This document shows positions 34,713 through 43,846 of a DNA stretch of 64,000 bases, in pieces. Position 1 is the stretch's first letter, and each line of letters begins with the position of its first letter. Position numbers and translations under genes: made by a program. The notes under the pieces are model-generated. The model searched no databases. It was not told the DNA's origin and saw nothing but the letters and a program-made list of their open reading frames with translations. Source of the stretch: Phyllobacterium pellucidum (GTDB lineage: Bacteria; Pseudomonadota; Alphaproteobacteria; Rhizobiales; Rhizobiaceae); NCBI RefSeq assembly GCF_013327855.1, contig NZ_JABUMX010000001.1:372001-436000 (forward strand), in the 5' to 3' direction.

Positions 34713-35375
34713 CTAAGCTTCGGGTGGGATCAGCACGGTCGTATAGGGCGAGTGCAATTGCCAGCCTAAGGTCTGATAGAGCGCCCGTCCCTCCGGCGTT
34801 GCGACGAGAGCGGCATGGCGAATGCCGTTCTCGTGCGAAAGACGCTCCAGCTGCTTCATGAGCGCACGGCCGAGCCCGCGGCGGCGGTGGTTTTCATGCG
34901 TGCGGATGCGGTCATAAACGGCGAGTTCGCCGGGAAATGCGATGCGCCCGGTCGCAGCGATCTCACCGCCACCGTCCAGAATATTGAGAAGCGTTACACC
35001 CGCGCCAAGCTCCTCGCGGGAAAAGGAATAGCCGTCCGGCAGCGACGCATCTTGCCCGACCATTTCTCCGGAAAGCAGCATCATGTATCCCGGCGGCCCG
35101 ATGTGCCATCGGCGCGGCAGATTTAACCCGACCGTTTTCGCGGGCGCGCAAACTTTAAGGAAGACGAAAGGCTCGCGGATGGCTTCAGCGTGCTCCAGGA
35201 CATGGTCGGAATATGCCGGAAACAAGTGCCGCCGCTTCTGGTCAGGCAAGCCGACCTCGATGCGGTAAGCGCCATGCTCGAAAACGGGCGCCGCCACCTG
35301 CCGTGTCAGCGCCCATCCTTTCGCCCAAATCCCGACAATCGCCGGATCGGCTTTCAAATCGTCTTCATTCGCCAT
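34713..35375 (-). CDS. GNAT-family N-acetyltransferase
   Basis: The 220-residue protein begins 'MANEDDLKADPAIVGIW'. Its second half carries the acetyl-CoA-binding GNAT core: 'YDRIRTHENHRRRGLGRALMKQLERLSHENG' (R-x2-G-x-G/A pattern) and 'ALVATPEGRALYQTLGW'. An N-terminal region of about 100 residues has no recognised domain. The substrate is unknown. It is convergent with the ABC-F gene. Confidence 0.85.
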   Translation of the reverse strand: MANEDDLKADPAIVGIWAKGWALTRQVAAPVFEHGAYRIEVGLPDQKRRHLFPAYSDHVLEHAEAIREPFVFLKVCAPAKTVGLNLPRRWHIGPPGYMMLLSGEMVGQDASLPDGYSFSREELGAGVTLLNILDGGGEIAATGRIAFPGELAVYDRIRTHENHRRRGLGRALMKQLERLSHENGIRHAALVATPEGRALYQTLGWQLHSPYTTVLIPPEA

Positions 35376-35382
35376 GCGCTGT

Positions 35383-36819
35383 CTATAGCGGCTTGTGCAA
35401 TTCGATCGCCAGCGGATTCTTCTTGCGAAGCGGCAGGGCAAAGCCCGCGATCATTGCGCCGAGGCCAATGATCGCCGAAACCGTGAATATGGTAATCGTT
35501 GCATCGCGTAGGCCATCGGGCGTCGTCGCCTCGGGGTAACCGGCGGCATTGGCGGTAAGACCCGCCACTGCTGCGCCGATCGCATAGCCCGCCGATTGTA
35601 ACGTCGGCAGCAGCGCCGAGGCGCGGTCACGCTCACCGCTGCGGGCAGCCTCCATGACGTTCTGGCTCAGAAACCCTCAGCTTACACCAAAGCCGGTGCC
35701 AATGCTCATCTGTCCGAGCATCACGACGAGCGGAATATCCAGCGAGAAGCCGACGACAATGACGGCGAGGCCAGTAACAAGCAGGGCCGGCCCAAGCCGG
35801 ATCAGGAAGGCGCGGCGAGACGGACTCTGAATATTGGCCACGAGGATAGCGCAGGTGCTCCAGGCGATGGCAAAGGTCGCGCTGAAGGCACCTGCCTTGG
35901 TCGGACCGTAGGACCAGAGGTCCTGTAGCGTCATAACCAGGTAGACGGATGTCGATGCCTGTGCCACCGGCATCAGCAGGACGACCCAGAGGCCGATACC
36001 GACCGTCGAATTCAAAGCAAAGGCGTCCGAAGGAAAGAGCGGCGTGTGGCTGCGGCGGTCGAGGATGATAACGCAGACGAGCACCAGGCCGGCCGCTGCA
36101 ACGAACACGACCTCAAGCCCGAGATTGTTGGCGATGCCGGCAAGAGCAACGAGCATGATACCAGTACCGATCGCCGCGAGGCGAAAGATCGGCACAGAAT
36201 GGCGTGATACTTCACCGGAAAATTTCGGCACGATGCGCAAAACAAGGGCGATGAATATCAGCCCCAGCGGAACATTGACAAGGAAGGCGGCGCGCCAGGA
36301 AAAATGCTCGGTCAAAAGCCCGGATGCCAGCGGGCCGCCAAAGGCCGCGGTGGCCCAGACCAGGGCCTCGGCACCAAAAACCTTGGCGACCAGCCGCGAC
36401 GGGAAGAGTTCGGGAATGAGCGCATAGCAGATGGCGGCGATGATGCCCTCGCCCAGTCCCTGCAAGGCGCGGCCCACGAGCACCTCCGGCATTGAAGACG
36501 CAAAGGCGGCGATGAGCGTGCCGAGCAGAAAAATCAGCCCGGAGCCGACGAGTGTCGTGCGCGCGCCGAACCTTCCCTTCAGAAGTGCGCCGCTGGCGCC
36601 GCCGACGATGGAAAGCACCAGATAAAGCGTGAAGGCCCAGGAAATCAGTTCCAGACCGCCGATTTCGCGAACAGCGGTCGGAAGCGATGTCGAGACGAGG
36701 AAGCCGTTGAACGCAAAGAGCGCAACCCCGAGGCAAAGCGTCGTCGTTGCAGCCGAGTAGCGCGGATCCAGCAGTTCCGACCAGCCAGCGTCGCCGGCAT
36801 TTTCCTTTACTTCCGACAT
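35383..36819 (-). pseudogene. MFS efflux transporter interrupted by one in-frame stop
   Basis: Two frames in the same phase (36819-35677 and 35676-35383) together encode a full MFS transporter. They are separated only by a TGA at 35679-35677, within 'GTGFGVS-stop-GFLSQNV'. The N-terminal part has motif A-like 'KGRFGARTTLVG' and motif C-like 'FGGPLASGLLTEHFSW', as in EmrB-type exporters. A single C-to-T change at plus-strand 35677 would produce TGA from TGG. It is divergent from a regulator at 36912. It may be a recent pseudogene, a sequencing error, or a read-through or restart case. Confidence 0.85.
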
Positions 36820-36911
36820 GGCAATTCCTGATTTAATAAGTTTTATATTTTTATATTCCGTCCAATTAAACAAGCAATAGCTTTTTTAATTTTTTTCCAT
36901 AAGCTCAAGCC
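36820..36911. promoter_or_regulatory. Divergent AT-rich promoter region (MFS / regulator)
   Basis: These 92 bases between the divergent start codons are very AT-rich (runs of T near 36838-36858 and 36880-36898). They should contain both promoters and the operator of the Fe-S-type regulator. A palindromic operator could not be assigned by eye. Confidence 0.5.
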
Positions 36912-37565
36912 ATGCAGGACCGTACGACAAACCGCATGCTATATTCACTGAAAGTGGCTGGTCCGCAGACCGCCGCCGCCCTCGCCGACCGACTGGATAT
37001 TACCGCCGTCGCTGTCCGTCAAATGCTTGGGCGATTGCATGAGGGCGGCCTTGTCGCCTTTGAAGACAGCCGCGAAAGCGTCGGACGGCCCAAGCGCTTC
37101 TGGCACCTGACCGATGCCGGCAATGCGCAATTCCCCGACAATCATGCCGGTTTTACCGCCGATCTCTTGGCCTCGGTTTCATCCGTGTTCGGCGAAGCGG
37201 GCCTTGACCGGCTGATCTCGCACCGCGAGCAGGCGACGTTGAGCCAGTACCGCGCGGCACTTGACCCAATTCACTCTATCGAAGGGAAAGTCGAGCAGCT
37301 CGCCGAAATCCGCTCGGCGGAGGGCTACATGGCGGAAGCCAGGCGCGACCCCAATGGCGATTTGATACTCATCGAGAATCACTGTCCGATCTGTGTTGCG
37401 GCCAAGGCCTGCCAGAAACTGTGCAGATCGGAGCTCGAGGTGTTTCAGGCCGCGCTTGGGCCCGATGTCACGGTCGAAAGGTTCGAGCACATCCTCAAGG
37501 GCGCTCGCCGCTGCGCCTACCGGATCAGGCCAACCAGCAAGGGTCAGCTGGCGATGAAGCTGTAG
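36912..37565 (+). CDS. Winged-helix regulator with cysteine cluster (SufR-like)
   Basis: The 217-residue protein has a winged helix at about residues 8-75 ('ALADRLDITAVAVRQMLGRLHEGGLVAF', wing 'GRPKRFWHLTDAG'). A C-terminal sensing domain has cysteines at C158, C161, C167, C171 and C201 in 'ENHCPICVAAKACQKLC' and 'GARRCAYRI'. This Cys pattern is that of the SufR-type [4Fe-4S] repressors of the ArsR-like superfamily. It is divergent from the interrupted MFS gene and is its likely regulator. The 3' end overlaps a convergent GNAT gene by 22 bases. That it binds an Fe-S cluster is inference. Confidence 0.8.
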   Translation: MQDRTTNRMLYSLKVAGPQTAAALADRLDITAVAVRQMLGRLHEGGLVAFEDSRESVGRPKRFWHLTDAGNAQFPDNHAGFTADLLASVSSVFGEAGLDRLISHREQATLSQYRAALDPIHSIEGKVEQLAEIRSAEGYMAEARRDPNGDLILIENHCPICVAAKACQKLCRSELEVFQAALGPDVTVERFEHILKGARRCAYRIRPTSKGQLAMKL

Positions 37566-38083
37566 AGCATCGGGCTCATATAGGTGGTCCCAGTTCGCCA
37601 GTAGTCGCGCAATGGACCGCCCTCGCATTCAAAACCGAGCTTGGTCACCAGCCGGATCGAAGGGGCATTATCCGGGTGAATGATCGCAGCGATGCGCCTT
37701 GTCTTGAGGTTTTCGATGCAGTGCGCCACCAGTCCCTGCACGGCTTCGCGCATCAGTCCGCGCCCATGCCAATTTGCGTTGAGGATATAGCCGATCTCCA
37801 GGCGATGGTTGCGCGCTTCGCGATGATGATAATTGACCATGCCGATGCATTCATCGGTTTTGGCATCGGCGACAGCCCAGGCAAGCGCGTCATAGGGCGA
37901 TGTCGTCTTCGCAAGAATACGCACCCAGCGCCGCGTCTCGTCGATATCCTCGCAGGCGACGAAATCCCAGTAGCGCATGAGGCGTTCATTGCCGAGGCAA
38001 GCGTGGAGACCGCGGTCGTCGCGGGCCTCGAACTGCCGCAAGCGCAGCCGCTTCGTCGTAATTACCGGAAACGACCGGTCCAT
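37544..38083 (-). CDS. GNAT-family N-acetyltransferase (RimJ/RimL type)
   Basis: The 179-residue acetyltransferase shows 'ITTKRLRLRQFEARDDRGLHACL' at the N-terminus, 'EIGYILNANWHGRGLMREAVQGLVAHC' as the acetyl-CoA site and 'NAPSIRLVTKLGFECEG', the RimJ/RimL pattern. The start at 38083 overlaps the preceding gene's stop (TGATG); an ATG at 38095 would add four residues. It could acetylate a ribosomal protein N-terminus or a small molecule. Confidence 0.85.
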   Translation of the reverse strand: MDRSFPVITTKRLRLRQFEARDDRGLHACLGNERLMRYWDFVACEDIDETRRWVRILAKTTSPYDALAWAVADAKTDECIGMVNYHHREARNHRLEIGYILNANWHGRGLMREAVQGLVAHCIENLKTRRIAAIIHPDNAPSIRLVTKLGFECEGGPLRDYWRTGTTYMSPMLYSFIAS

Positions 38084-38670
38084 CACCGGCCCCATTTCGG
38101 CGGCGTCGGCACTTTTTCAACGGATTTGCGGCGGCGCGACCGGATGAGGCCGAAAACACCGATCGCGATCAAGGCAACGCCGCCCGAAACGATACGCCAA
38201 TCTATGCTCCTTGCACCGCGGCGCAGGATCAGATCGACCCCGGCGACCTCGAGCCCGTCAAAATCGCCGGGACCGATGGTGAAGGTATAATTGCCCGATT
38301 CGACCGGATCGATATCGCCGATGCTGGCGCGATAGAACTGAGGGCCCTGCGGCGAGCCCTTGTTGCCGACCCGCCCGTTCAGATAATCCAGCGTCTTGAC
38401 GAGAATGTCCTTGCCGTTCCGCGTCACCACTGCCGTCAGGGCCGTGCGCCCCTGCGTCGGCACGAAATTGCGTAGGGGCTGCATATCGACAAAAGCGCGC
38501 ACCGGCGCATCGTTAACGTCGAGGCGGACGGTAACCGGCTTGTAGGGGCCCGGCCGATCATAAATGCGCCATGATCCGATCTCCTCACCGGAAAAATTTG
38601 TGGTTGCCCAGGGATAGGCCACGCCAAGGACGATTCCGGTCAGGAGAACGAGAAACAGAATCAGCCGCAT
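38083..38670 (-). CDS. Two-TM membrane protein of unknown function (195 aa)
   Basis: The protein has one helix at the N-terminus ('LILFLVLLTGIVLGVAYPW') and one near the C-terminus ('IVSGGVALIAIGVFGLI') followed by basic residues ('RSRRRKSVEK'), with a periplasmic beta-rich domain between them ('VTVRLDVNDAPVRAFVDMQPL', 'SGNYTFTIGPGD'). Homologues occur in rhizobia next to the holC/GST genes, but no function is assigned. It is in a minus-strand run of five genes starting at pepA. Confidence 0.65.
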   Translation of the reverse strand: MRLILFLVLLTGIVLGVAYPWATTNFSGEEIGSWRIYDRPGPYKPVTVRLDVNDAPVRAFVDMQPLRNFVPTQGRTALTAVVTRNGKDILVKTLDYLNGRVGNKGSPQGPQFYRASIGDIDPVESGNYTFTIGPGDFDGLEVAGVDLILRRGARSIDWRIVSGGVALIAIGVFGLIRSRRRKSVEKVPTPPKWGR

Positions 38671-38680
38671 CTGACAGCGC

Positions 38681-39130
38681 TCACGCTTTCTTCTCCCAAC
38701 GACCCTCTGCGTTCTGCTGCCAATAGGTGAGCGTGTGCCCTTCGGCCTTCAACGCTTTCCACTGTTCCCGCGCTTGTTCGAGTTGCTGCTGGTCGTGGCC
38801 ATCGAACATGAGCACCAGCCGGTCGTATTTCTCGACGTTGCGGGGTGCGGCGCCATCGACGAGGAAGCGCACCGTTGCGCCATTCGGATTGCCGTCGCCG
38901 GTCGTCAGAATGATCGGCTGCTCTTCCGGGTATGGCTCCAGATCGGTGGCATGGGCGAGGAACGAGGCGTCTGACCAAGTCCATAAATGGTTGTCGAGGC
39001 TGTCGCGGCGCTCTTCCGACCCTGTCTGGATAACCACCCTCCACTTGCGCTCCACCGATCGCTCGATCAAGCCGGGAAGCGCGTTTTCGAGCGTCGATTC
39101 CGTCAGATGGTAGAAAAGGATCTCGGTCAT
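38681..39130 (-). CDS. holC: DNA polymerase III subunit chi
   Basis: The 149-residue protein starts at 39130 ('MTEILFYHLTESTLENALPGLIERS'). It has the chi pattern 'RKWRVVIQTGSEERRDSLDNHLWTW', 'LAHATDLEPYPEEQPIILTTGDGNPNGA' and 'YDRLVLMFDGHDQQQLEQAREQWKAL'. Chi joins the clamp-loader complex to SSB on the lagging strand. The extended upstream frame is not used by the family. It lies between the GST gene and the two-TM protein. Confidence 0.92.
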   Translation of the reverse strand: MTEILFYHLTESTLENALPGLIERSVERKWRVVIQTGSEERRDSLDNHLWTWSDASFLAHATDLEPYPEEQPIILTTGDGNPNGATVRFLVDGAAPRNVEKYDRLVLMFDGHDQQQLEQAREQWKALKAEGHTLTYWQQNAEGRWEKKA

Positions 39131-39143
39131 GGGGTCTCGGCGA

Positions 39144-39770
39144 TCAGAATTTCGTATGTTGCGAACGCGTGGACGCCAAGATCGGCAACGTTCGAACACC
39201 GTTCCACCATTCACGCAAGCGCGGCTGTTCGTCAATGAGGTTCGAGCCGATCGCCACGCTGTCGGCCGCAGCAAGCACGCTTGCGAGATAAAACGTCGCC
39301 AGCGTCGGGTCGGCAAACGCGGCACCGGGCGATGCGGCGACAAATCCCTCAAGAGCCCGCAGGACGCGCCGCCCGTCTTCAATGCTTTCGCTCGAAGGCA
39401 GCTCGCCGTCACGCCACCAGAGCGGAACGTATATGCCCCACACGAGCGGCCGATAGCCGTAATTGTCGATGATGCGCATCAGCTGGCGCATGCGCGCCGC
39501 CATTTCCACGTCCGTCGGAGTGAGGCTCAATGGTTCTACGATGGCATCGATATAGTGGACTATGGCGTCCGTCTCATAGAGGCGAACGCCATCGATCTCG
39601 ATGGCCGGAATGCGCTTGAAGGGATGGCGTAGATCGTAACCCTCCGGCACTGTTCCGCCTTCGAACGGATCGGTCTCGACCAGATCGAACGCCAAGCCCT
39701 TGGCGTGAAGGACGAGCCGCACGATCCGCGTATAGACGCTTTCATCGAGACCGTAGAGTGTGACGTCCAC
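39144..39770 (-). CDS. Glutathione S-transferase family protein
   Basis: The 208-residue protein has 'MDVTLYGLDESVYTRIVRLVLHAKGLAF', the cis-Pro 'KRIPAIEIDG' and 'LYETDAIVHYIDAIV', the glutathione-binding part of the thioredoxin fold. A helical domain follows ('AAFADPTLATFYLASVL'). The gene starts 4 bases after the pepA stop, so it is probably co-transcribed with pepA. The substrate is unknown. Confidence 0.9.
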   Translation of the reverse strand: MDVTLYGLDESVYTRIVRLVLHAKGLAFDLVETDPFEGGTVPEGYDLRHPFKRIPAIEIDGVRLYETDAIVHYIDAIVEPLSLTPTDVEMAARMRQLMRIIDNYGYRPLVWGIYVPLWWRDGELPSSESIEDGRRVLRALEGFVAASPGAAFADPTLATFYLASVLAAADSVAIGSNLIDEQPRLREWWNGVRTLPILASTRSQHTKF

Positions 39771-39774
39771 CAGA

Positions 39775-41271
39775 CTAGCCTTCGAAATTGTCCCTTACCA
39801 GGCGGTCGAGGAGCCGAACGCCGAAGCCCGAGGCCCAGGACTGGCTGTATTCGGTTGCCGGTGAGCCCATCGCCGTGCCGGCAACGTCCAGATGGGCCCA
39901 AGGCGTATCGCCGACAAAGCGCTCCAGGAACTGCGCGGCGATGATCGCACCGCCGTGACGCCCGCCAATGTTCTTCATGTCGGCGTTCTTGGTGTCGATC
40001 AGCTTGTCATATTCATCGCCGAGCGGCATGCGCCAAAGCTTCTCGCCAGTCGCCTCGCCTGCATCGAAGAGTTGCGTGGCAAGCGTATCGTCGTTGGAGA
40101 AAAGGCCGGCGCGGTAGACGCCGAGCGCCACCATGATTGCGCCGGTCAACGTTGCAAGGTTGACCATAAACTTCGGATTGAACCGGTCGTTGCAATAATA
40201 GAGCGCATCGGCGAGGACGAGACGGCCTTCCGCGTCGGTATTCAGCACTTCAATCGTCTGGCCCGACATCGACGTGACGATGTCGCCGGGGCGCTGCGCG
40301 TCGCCATTCACCATGTTCTCGACGAGGCCGATGATGCCGACCGCGTTGACCTTGGCCTTGCGGGACGCGAGGGCGTGCATGAGACCGGTCACGGCAGCGG
40401 CGCCGCCCATGTCGCCCTTCATTTCATCCATGCCGGCCGCAGGCTTGATGGAGATGCCGCCGGAATCGAAGGTAACGCCCTTGCCGACAAATGCGATCGG
40501 CTTGTCCTTGCCCTTGCCGCCATGCCACTCCATGATCGCAAGGCGCGCCGGACGGACAGAGCCCTGGGCAACGCCCAGAAGCGAGCCCATGCCGAGCTTT
40601 TTCATGTCCTTCTCGCTGAGGATTTCGACCTTCACATCGAGCTTCTTCAACTCCTCGACACGTTCGGCAAATTCGACCGGGCCAAGAATGTTGGCGGGTT
40701 CGTTCACAAGGTCGCGCGCCAGGGTCACGCCGGCAGCGATGGCCTCGACGTCCGAAAAAGCCTTCTTTGCCGCCTGCGGATCGGCAACATGGATGGTGAT
40801 GCTGGCCGCCGACTTGCTCTCCTTGGCCTCATCGTCGTTCTTGCCCTTTTTCGTCTTGTATTTGTCGAAGGTATAGGCGCGCAGCAGCATGCCCAGCGCG
40901 AACTCGGCAGCGTTTTCGGCGGAAATTTCGCTGGCCTGCAAAGCCAGGATCACCGAAACATCCTTTGCCTTGCCCAATTTGGAGAACGCCGCGCCGCCGA
41001 TCTTCAACCAGTCATCCGCCTTGAGCTTGGCCGGGTCGCCGGTGCCGACGAGGACGAGACTTTCGAGTTCGGTGGACGGCGCTACAGTCGACAGGGTTGC
41101 AGCGAGTTTTCCCTTGAAATCCGAGACACCGATGATACGCGAGAGCAGCGCCTGCCCGACGATAGATTCGGCCTCTGCAGCGGTCTTGCCCTCTGCGGCG
41201 ACAAGCACGATGGCAGTACCTTTTTCGACGGCTGCAAATTTGGCGAAACCGATGGATGGGCGTTTGGACAT
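39775..41271 (-). CDS. pepA: Leucyl aminopeptidase
   Basis: The 498-residue M17 metallopeptidase shows the signature 'NTDAEGRL' and the metal-site blocks '[32 protein letters not shown]' (Lys and Asp ligands) and '[18 protein letters not shown]'. The second half carries the catalytic domain; the first half is the regulatory or DNA-binding N-domain of this family. It releases N-terminal residues from peptides. It is divergent from lptF. Confidence 0.96.
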   Translation of the reverse strand: MSKRPSIGFAKFAAVEKGTAIVLVAAEGKTAAEAESIVGQALLSRIIGVSDFKGKLAATLSTVAPSTELESLVLVGTGDPAKLKADDWLKIGGAAFSKLGKAKDVSVILALQASEISAENAAEFALGMLLRAYTFDKYKTKKGKNDDEAKESKSAASITIHVADPQAAKKAFSDVEAIAAGVTLARDLVNEPANILGPVEFAERVEELKKLDVKVEILSEKDMKKLGMGSLLGVAQGSVRPARLAIMEWHGGKGKDKPIAFVGKGVTFDSGGISIKPAAGMDEMKGDMGGAAAVTGLMHALASRKAKVNAVGIIGLVENMVNGDAQRPGDIVTSMSGQTIEVLNTDAEGRLVLADALYYCNDRFNPKFMVNLATLTGAIMVALGVYRAGLFSNDDTLATQLFDAGEATGEKLWRMPLGDEYDKLIDTKNADMKNIGGRHGGAIIAAQFLERFVGDTPWAHLDVAGTAMGSPATEYSQSWASGFGVRLLDRLVRDNFEG

Positions 41272-41557
41272 GATATCTCCAGATCGAACAAAAACGTGAT
41301 TTTCCTATTCACCAGAGCGGTGAAAGAAGGGATGGTTGCGAAGAACCTTGACTAACACCTTGTTAACCAGCTTTCTTCGCCTATTTTTAGCCAAGCCTGA
41401 CTAGAGTGAACATATGTCGGGTTTATTGAACATGTAACGGGTTCGTCCCATAGTGCGGCAAAAATAATGCCATGGAGTTCATGGCATGGATTAAGCAACC
41501 GGTGTTTTGTCGCCGGTCGGTCGAACAAAGTGGCGGTACTCTTTTGCGAAACATGAC
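41272..41557. promoter_or_regulatory. Divergent region pepA / lptF with an inverted repeat
   Basis: The 286-base gap carries promoters for both directions. A perfect 8-bp inverted repeat, ATGCCATG (41467-41474) with CATGGCAT (41480-41487), lies about 70 bases upstream of lptF. It could be an operator or a small leader hairpin. Confidence 0.45.
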
Positions 41558-42760
41558 ATGCGCCTGATTGAGATATATATCTTGCGACGGATCGTCGTCA
41601 TGTTTTTTTCCGTCCTGCTGTCGGCGGTCGGGATCACATGGATCGTTCAGGTTCTGAACCGCATCAACTTCCTCACCACCAGCGGCCAAAGTTTTCTCTA
41701 TATCCTGAAATTCAGCTCGAACCTGCTGCCGGCAGCATTTCCGATCGTGATGCCGTTCGCACTCGTGATCGCGGTGGCGCAGACGCTCTCGACCATGAAT
41801 CAGGATTCGGAACTCGTCGTCATCAATGCCGCCGGTGCGCCACGCTCCGCCGTCATCCGCCCCGTTTTGCTGTTTGCGGTCGTCATTTCGGCAGCGTCTT
41901 TCCTCATCAACAATTTCATCGTCCCCTACTCATCGATGAACATGCGGCAGATGGTTGCCGAAGCGCGCTCCGACGTCATCAACCTCGTCGTGCAACAGGG
42001 CACGTTCAAGGAGATCGACACGGACCTTTATCTGCAAATCGAAAACCGCGACGCGAATGGTGCGATAAAGGGGCTTTTCGTCTCCGATTCGCGCGACAAG
42101 ACGACCGACCTCATCTACTACGCCAAGGACGGTCTTGTATTCGATACGGGCGAGCAGAACCTTTTGATCATGAAAGATGGCGAAATCGATCGCCGCGACG
42201 TCCAGACGGGCAATGTCTCAATCATCAAGTTCAACACCTACGCGCTTGACCTTGCAGCAATGCTGCCGGCGGACGACGACAATGTCACCCTGTTTCCGAA
42301 GGACCGGCCACTGACCTATCTGCTGAGCCCGGATCCCAACGACAAATATTTCCAGCAGAACCCGCTGCGCTACCAGTCGGAACTGTACAAGCGCCTGACA
42401 GACTGGATGTATCCCATTGTTTTTGCGTTGATCTCGCTCGCGGCCGCGGCGGATTCGCGCTCGCACCGCGAAGCCCGGGTATCGGCATCGTTTACGGCGA
42501 TCACCCTTAGTCTGATCGTGTTCTGGCTCGGCTATTCCGCCGGGCAGAGCAGCGACAAGAATGCCTCGGTACTGCCCCTGCTCTTTGCGTTCCCGATCGG
42601 CGCGGCCTTGCTGGCGACCTATGCACTTGTTACCAACCGCCAGATCGGCGTCCCGGTAAAGTGGAGCAACTGGGTTCGCGATGCCTTTGCGACGCCGCAG
42701 ACCGCGTTTGCCGGAGCCGGCGCAAGGCTCTTCCGTCGCGGACGCGGAGGACGCTCATGA
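41558..42760 (+). CDS. lptF: LPS export ABC transporter permease LptF
   Basis: The 400-residue permease starts 'MRLIEIYILRRIVVMFFSVLLSAVGITWIVQVL', the standard LptF start. It has three N-terminal and three C-terminal transmembrane helices around a large periplasmic jelly-roll domain ('LVVQQGTFKEIDTDLYLQIENRDANG'). With LptG and LptB it drives lipopolysaccharide from the inner membrane to LptC. It overlaps lptG by ATGA. Confidence 0.95.
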   Translation: MRLIEIYILRRIVVMFFSVLLSAVGITWIVQVLNRINFLTTSGQSFLYILKFSSNLLPAAFPIVMPFALVIAVAQTLSTMNQDSELVVINAAGAPRSAVIRPVLLFAVVISAASFLINNFIVPYSSMNMRQMVAEARSDVINLVVQQGTFKEIDTDLYLQIENRDANGAIKGLFVSDSRDKTTDLIYYAKDGLVFDTGEQNLLIMKDGEIDRRDVQTGNVSIIKFNTYALDLAAMLPADDDNVTLFPKDRPLTYLLSPDPNDKYFQQNPLRYQSELYKRLTDWMYPIVFALISLAAAADSRSHREARVSASFTAITLSLIVFWLGYSAGQSSDKNASVLPLLFAFPIGAALLATYALVTNRQIGVPVKWSNWVRDAFATPQTAFAGAGARLFRRGRGGRS

Positions 42761-43845
42761 TCGGCTGGACCCTCGGGCGCTACTTCTTCCTGCGCTATGT
42801 GCAGATCACGATGTATTTCCTTCTCGGCAGTTTCGCACTGGCGCTGATTCTCGACTTCACCGAACTCTCGGGCAAGCTCTCGTCGCTCCCCGACTATTCG
42901 GCAATCCAAGCCTTTGGCCTGTCGGTGATGCGCGTTCCCTACATCATGCAGCAGGTGTTTCCCTTCCTCGCCTTGTTCTCGGCAATGGCGACGCTGATTT
43001 CGCTCAATCGCAAATATGAGTTGGTCGTCGCGCGTTCGGTCGGCGTTTCCGCCTGGCAGTTCCTCCTGCCCGCCTGCACCGGCGCACTCCTGTTCGGCCT
43101 CGTCGCTATTTTGGTCGTCAACCCCCTCGCCGCCTGGGGCTTCGACCGCAGCGAGCAGATCACGGCAAACTGGCGTGCCGGCAAGGCCAATGACGTGCAG
43201 GCCGATCGGGTGCCCTGGCTGCGGCAAAAGACCGAAGATGGCGAGACCATTATCGGTGCAAAGTCAGTGGTCAATCGTGGGTTGCGCCTGGTCGATGCGA
43301 CCTTCATCAGGCTCGACAAGAATCAGGACATTCTCGAGCGGCTCGACGCCAAGGTAGCCGACCTTGAAGAGGGCTACTGGAAGCTCGCCGACGTTACCAA
43401 ATTCGTCCTCGGCTCGACCCCTGTCGCGCAGGACGAGGTTCGGATCCCGACGCATCTTCGCCCTGAATTCGTTGAAGAAAGCCTCGCTCGGCCCGAGACC
43501 ATTCCTTTTTTTGAGCTGCGTAACAAAATTGCCGCAGCCCGCTCATTTGGCTATCCGGCCAACGCTTTTGACATGCATTTCCAGTCTTTGCTGGCTTTGC
43601 CGGCTCTTCTGATGGCGATGACTTTAATCGCTGCAACCGTTTCGTTGAAATTTGTTCGTTTCGGACAATCGGGGACGATGATTCTGGGTGGCGTCCTCGC
43701 AGGCTTCGTGCTTTATGTCGTCACTGTTGTGGTCAAGGCATTCGGGAACGCAGGATTCGTCCCGCCTTTCGTCGCCGCATGGACACCCGTGCTGATTGCA
43801 ACATTTTTTGGGGTCTCCTTTCTGTTGCACAAGGAGGATGGTTAG
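42757..43845 (+). CDS. lptG: LPS export ABC transporter permease LptG
   Basis: The 362-residue partner of LptF starts 'MIGWTLGRYFFLRYVQITMYFLLGSFALALI'. It contains the periplasmic domain and the C-terminal helices 'LLMAMTLIAATVSLKFVRFG'. Six transmembrane helices in total are expected. Its ATG overlaps the lptF stop. A ribosome binding site for lptD (AGGAGG at 43832-43837) lies inside its last codons. Confidence 0.95.
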   Translation: MIGWTLGRYFFLRYVQITMYFLLGSFALALILDFTELSGKLSSLPDYSAIQAFGLSVMRVPYIMQQVFPFLALFSAMATLISLNRKYELVVARSVGVSAWQFLLPACTGALLFGLVAILVVNPLAAWGFDRSEQITANWRAGKANDVQADRVPWLRQKTEDGETIIGAKSVVNRGLRLVDATFIRLDKNQDILERLDAKVADLEEGYWKLADVTKFVLGSTPVAQDEVRIPTHLRPEFVEESLARPETIPFFELRNKIAAARSFGYPANAFDMHFQSLLALPALLMAMTLIAATVSLKFVRFGQSGTMILGGVLAGFVLYVVTVVVKAFGNAGFVPPFVAAWTPVLIATFFGVSFLLHKEDG

Positions 43846-43846
43846 A

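Noticed and set aside
39892-41355. A 487-residue plus-strand frame opposite pepA
   Set aside because: His/Asp/Arg-rich shadow without any family; pepA is certain.
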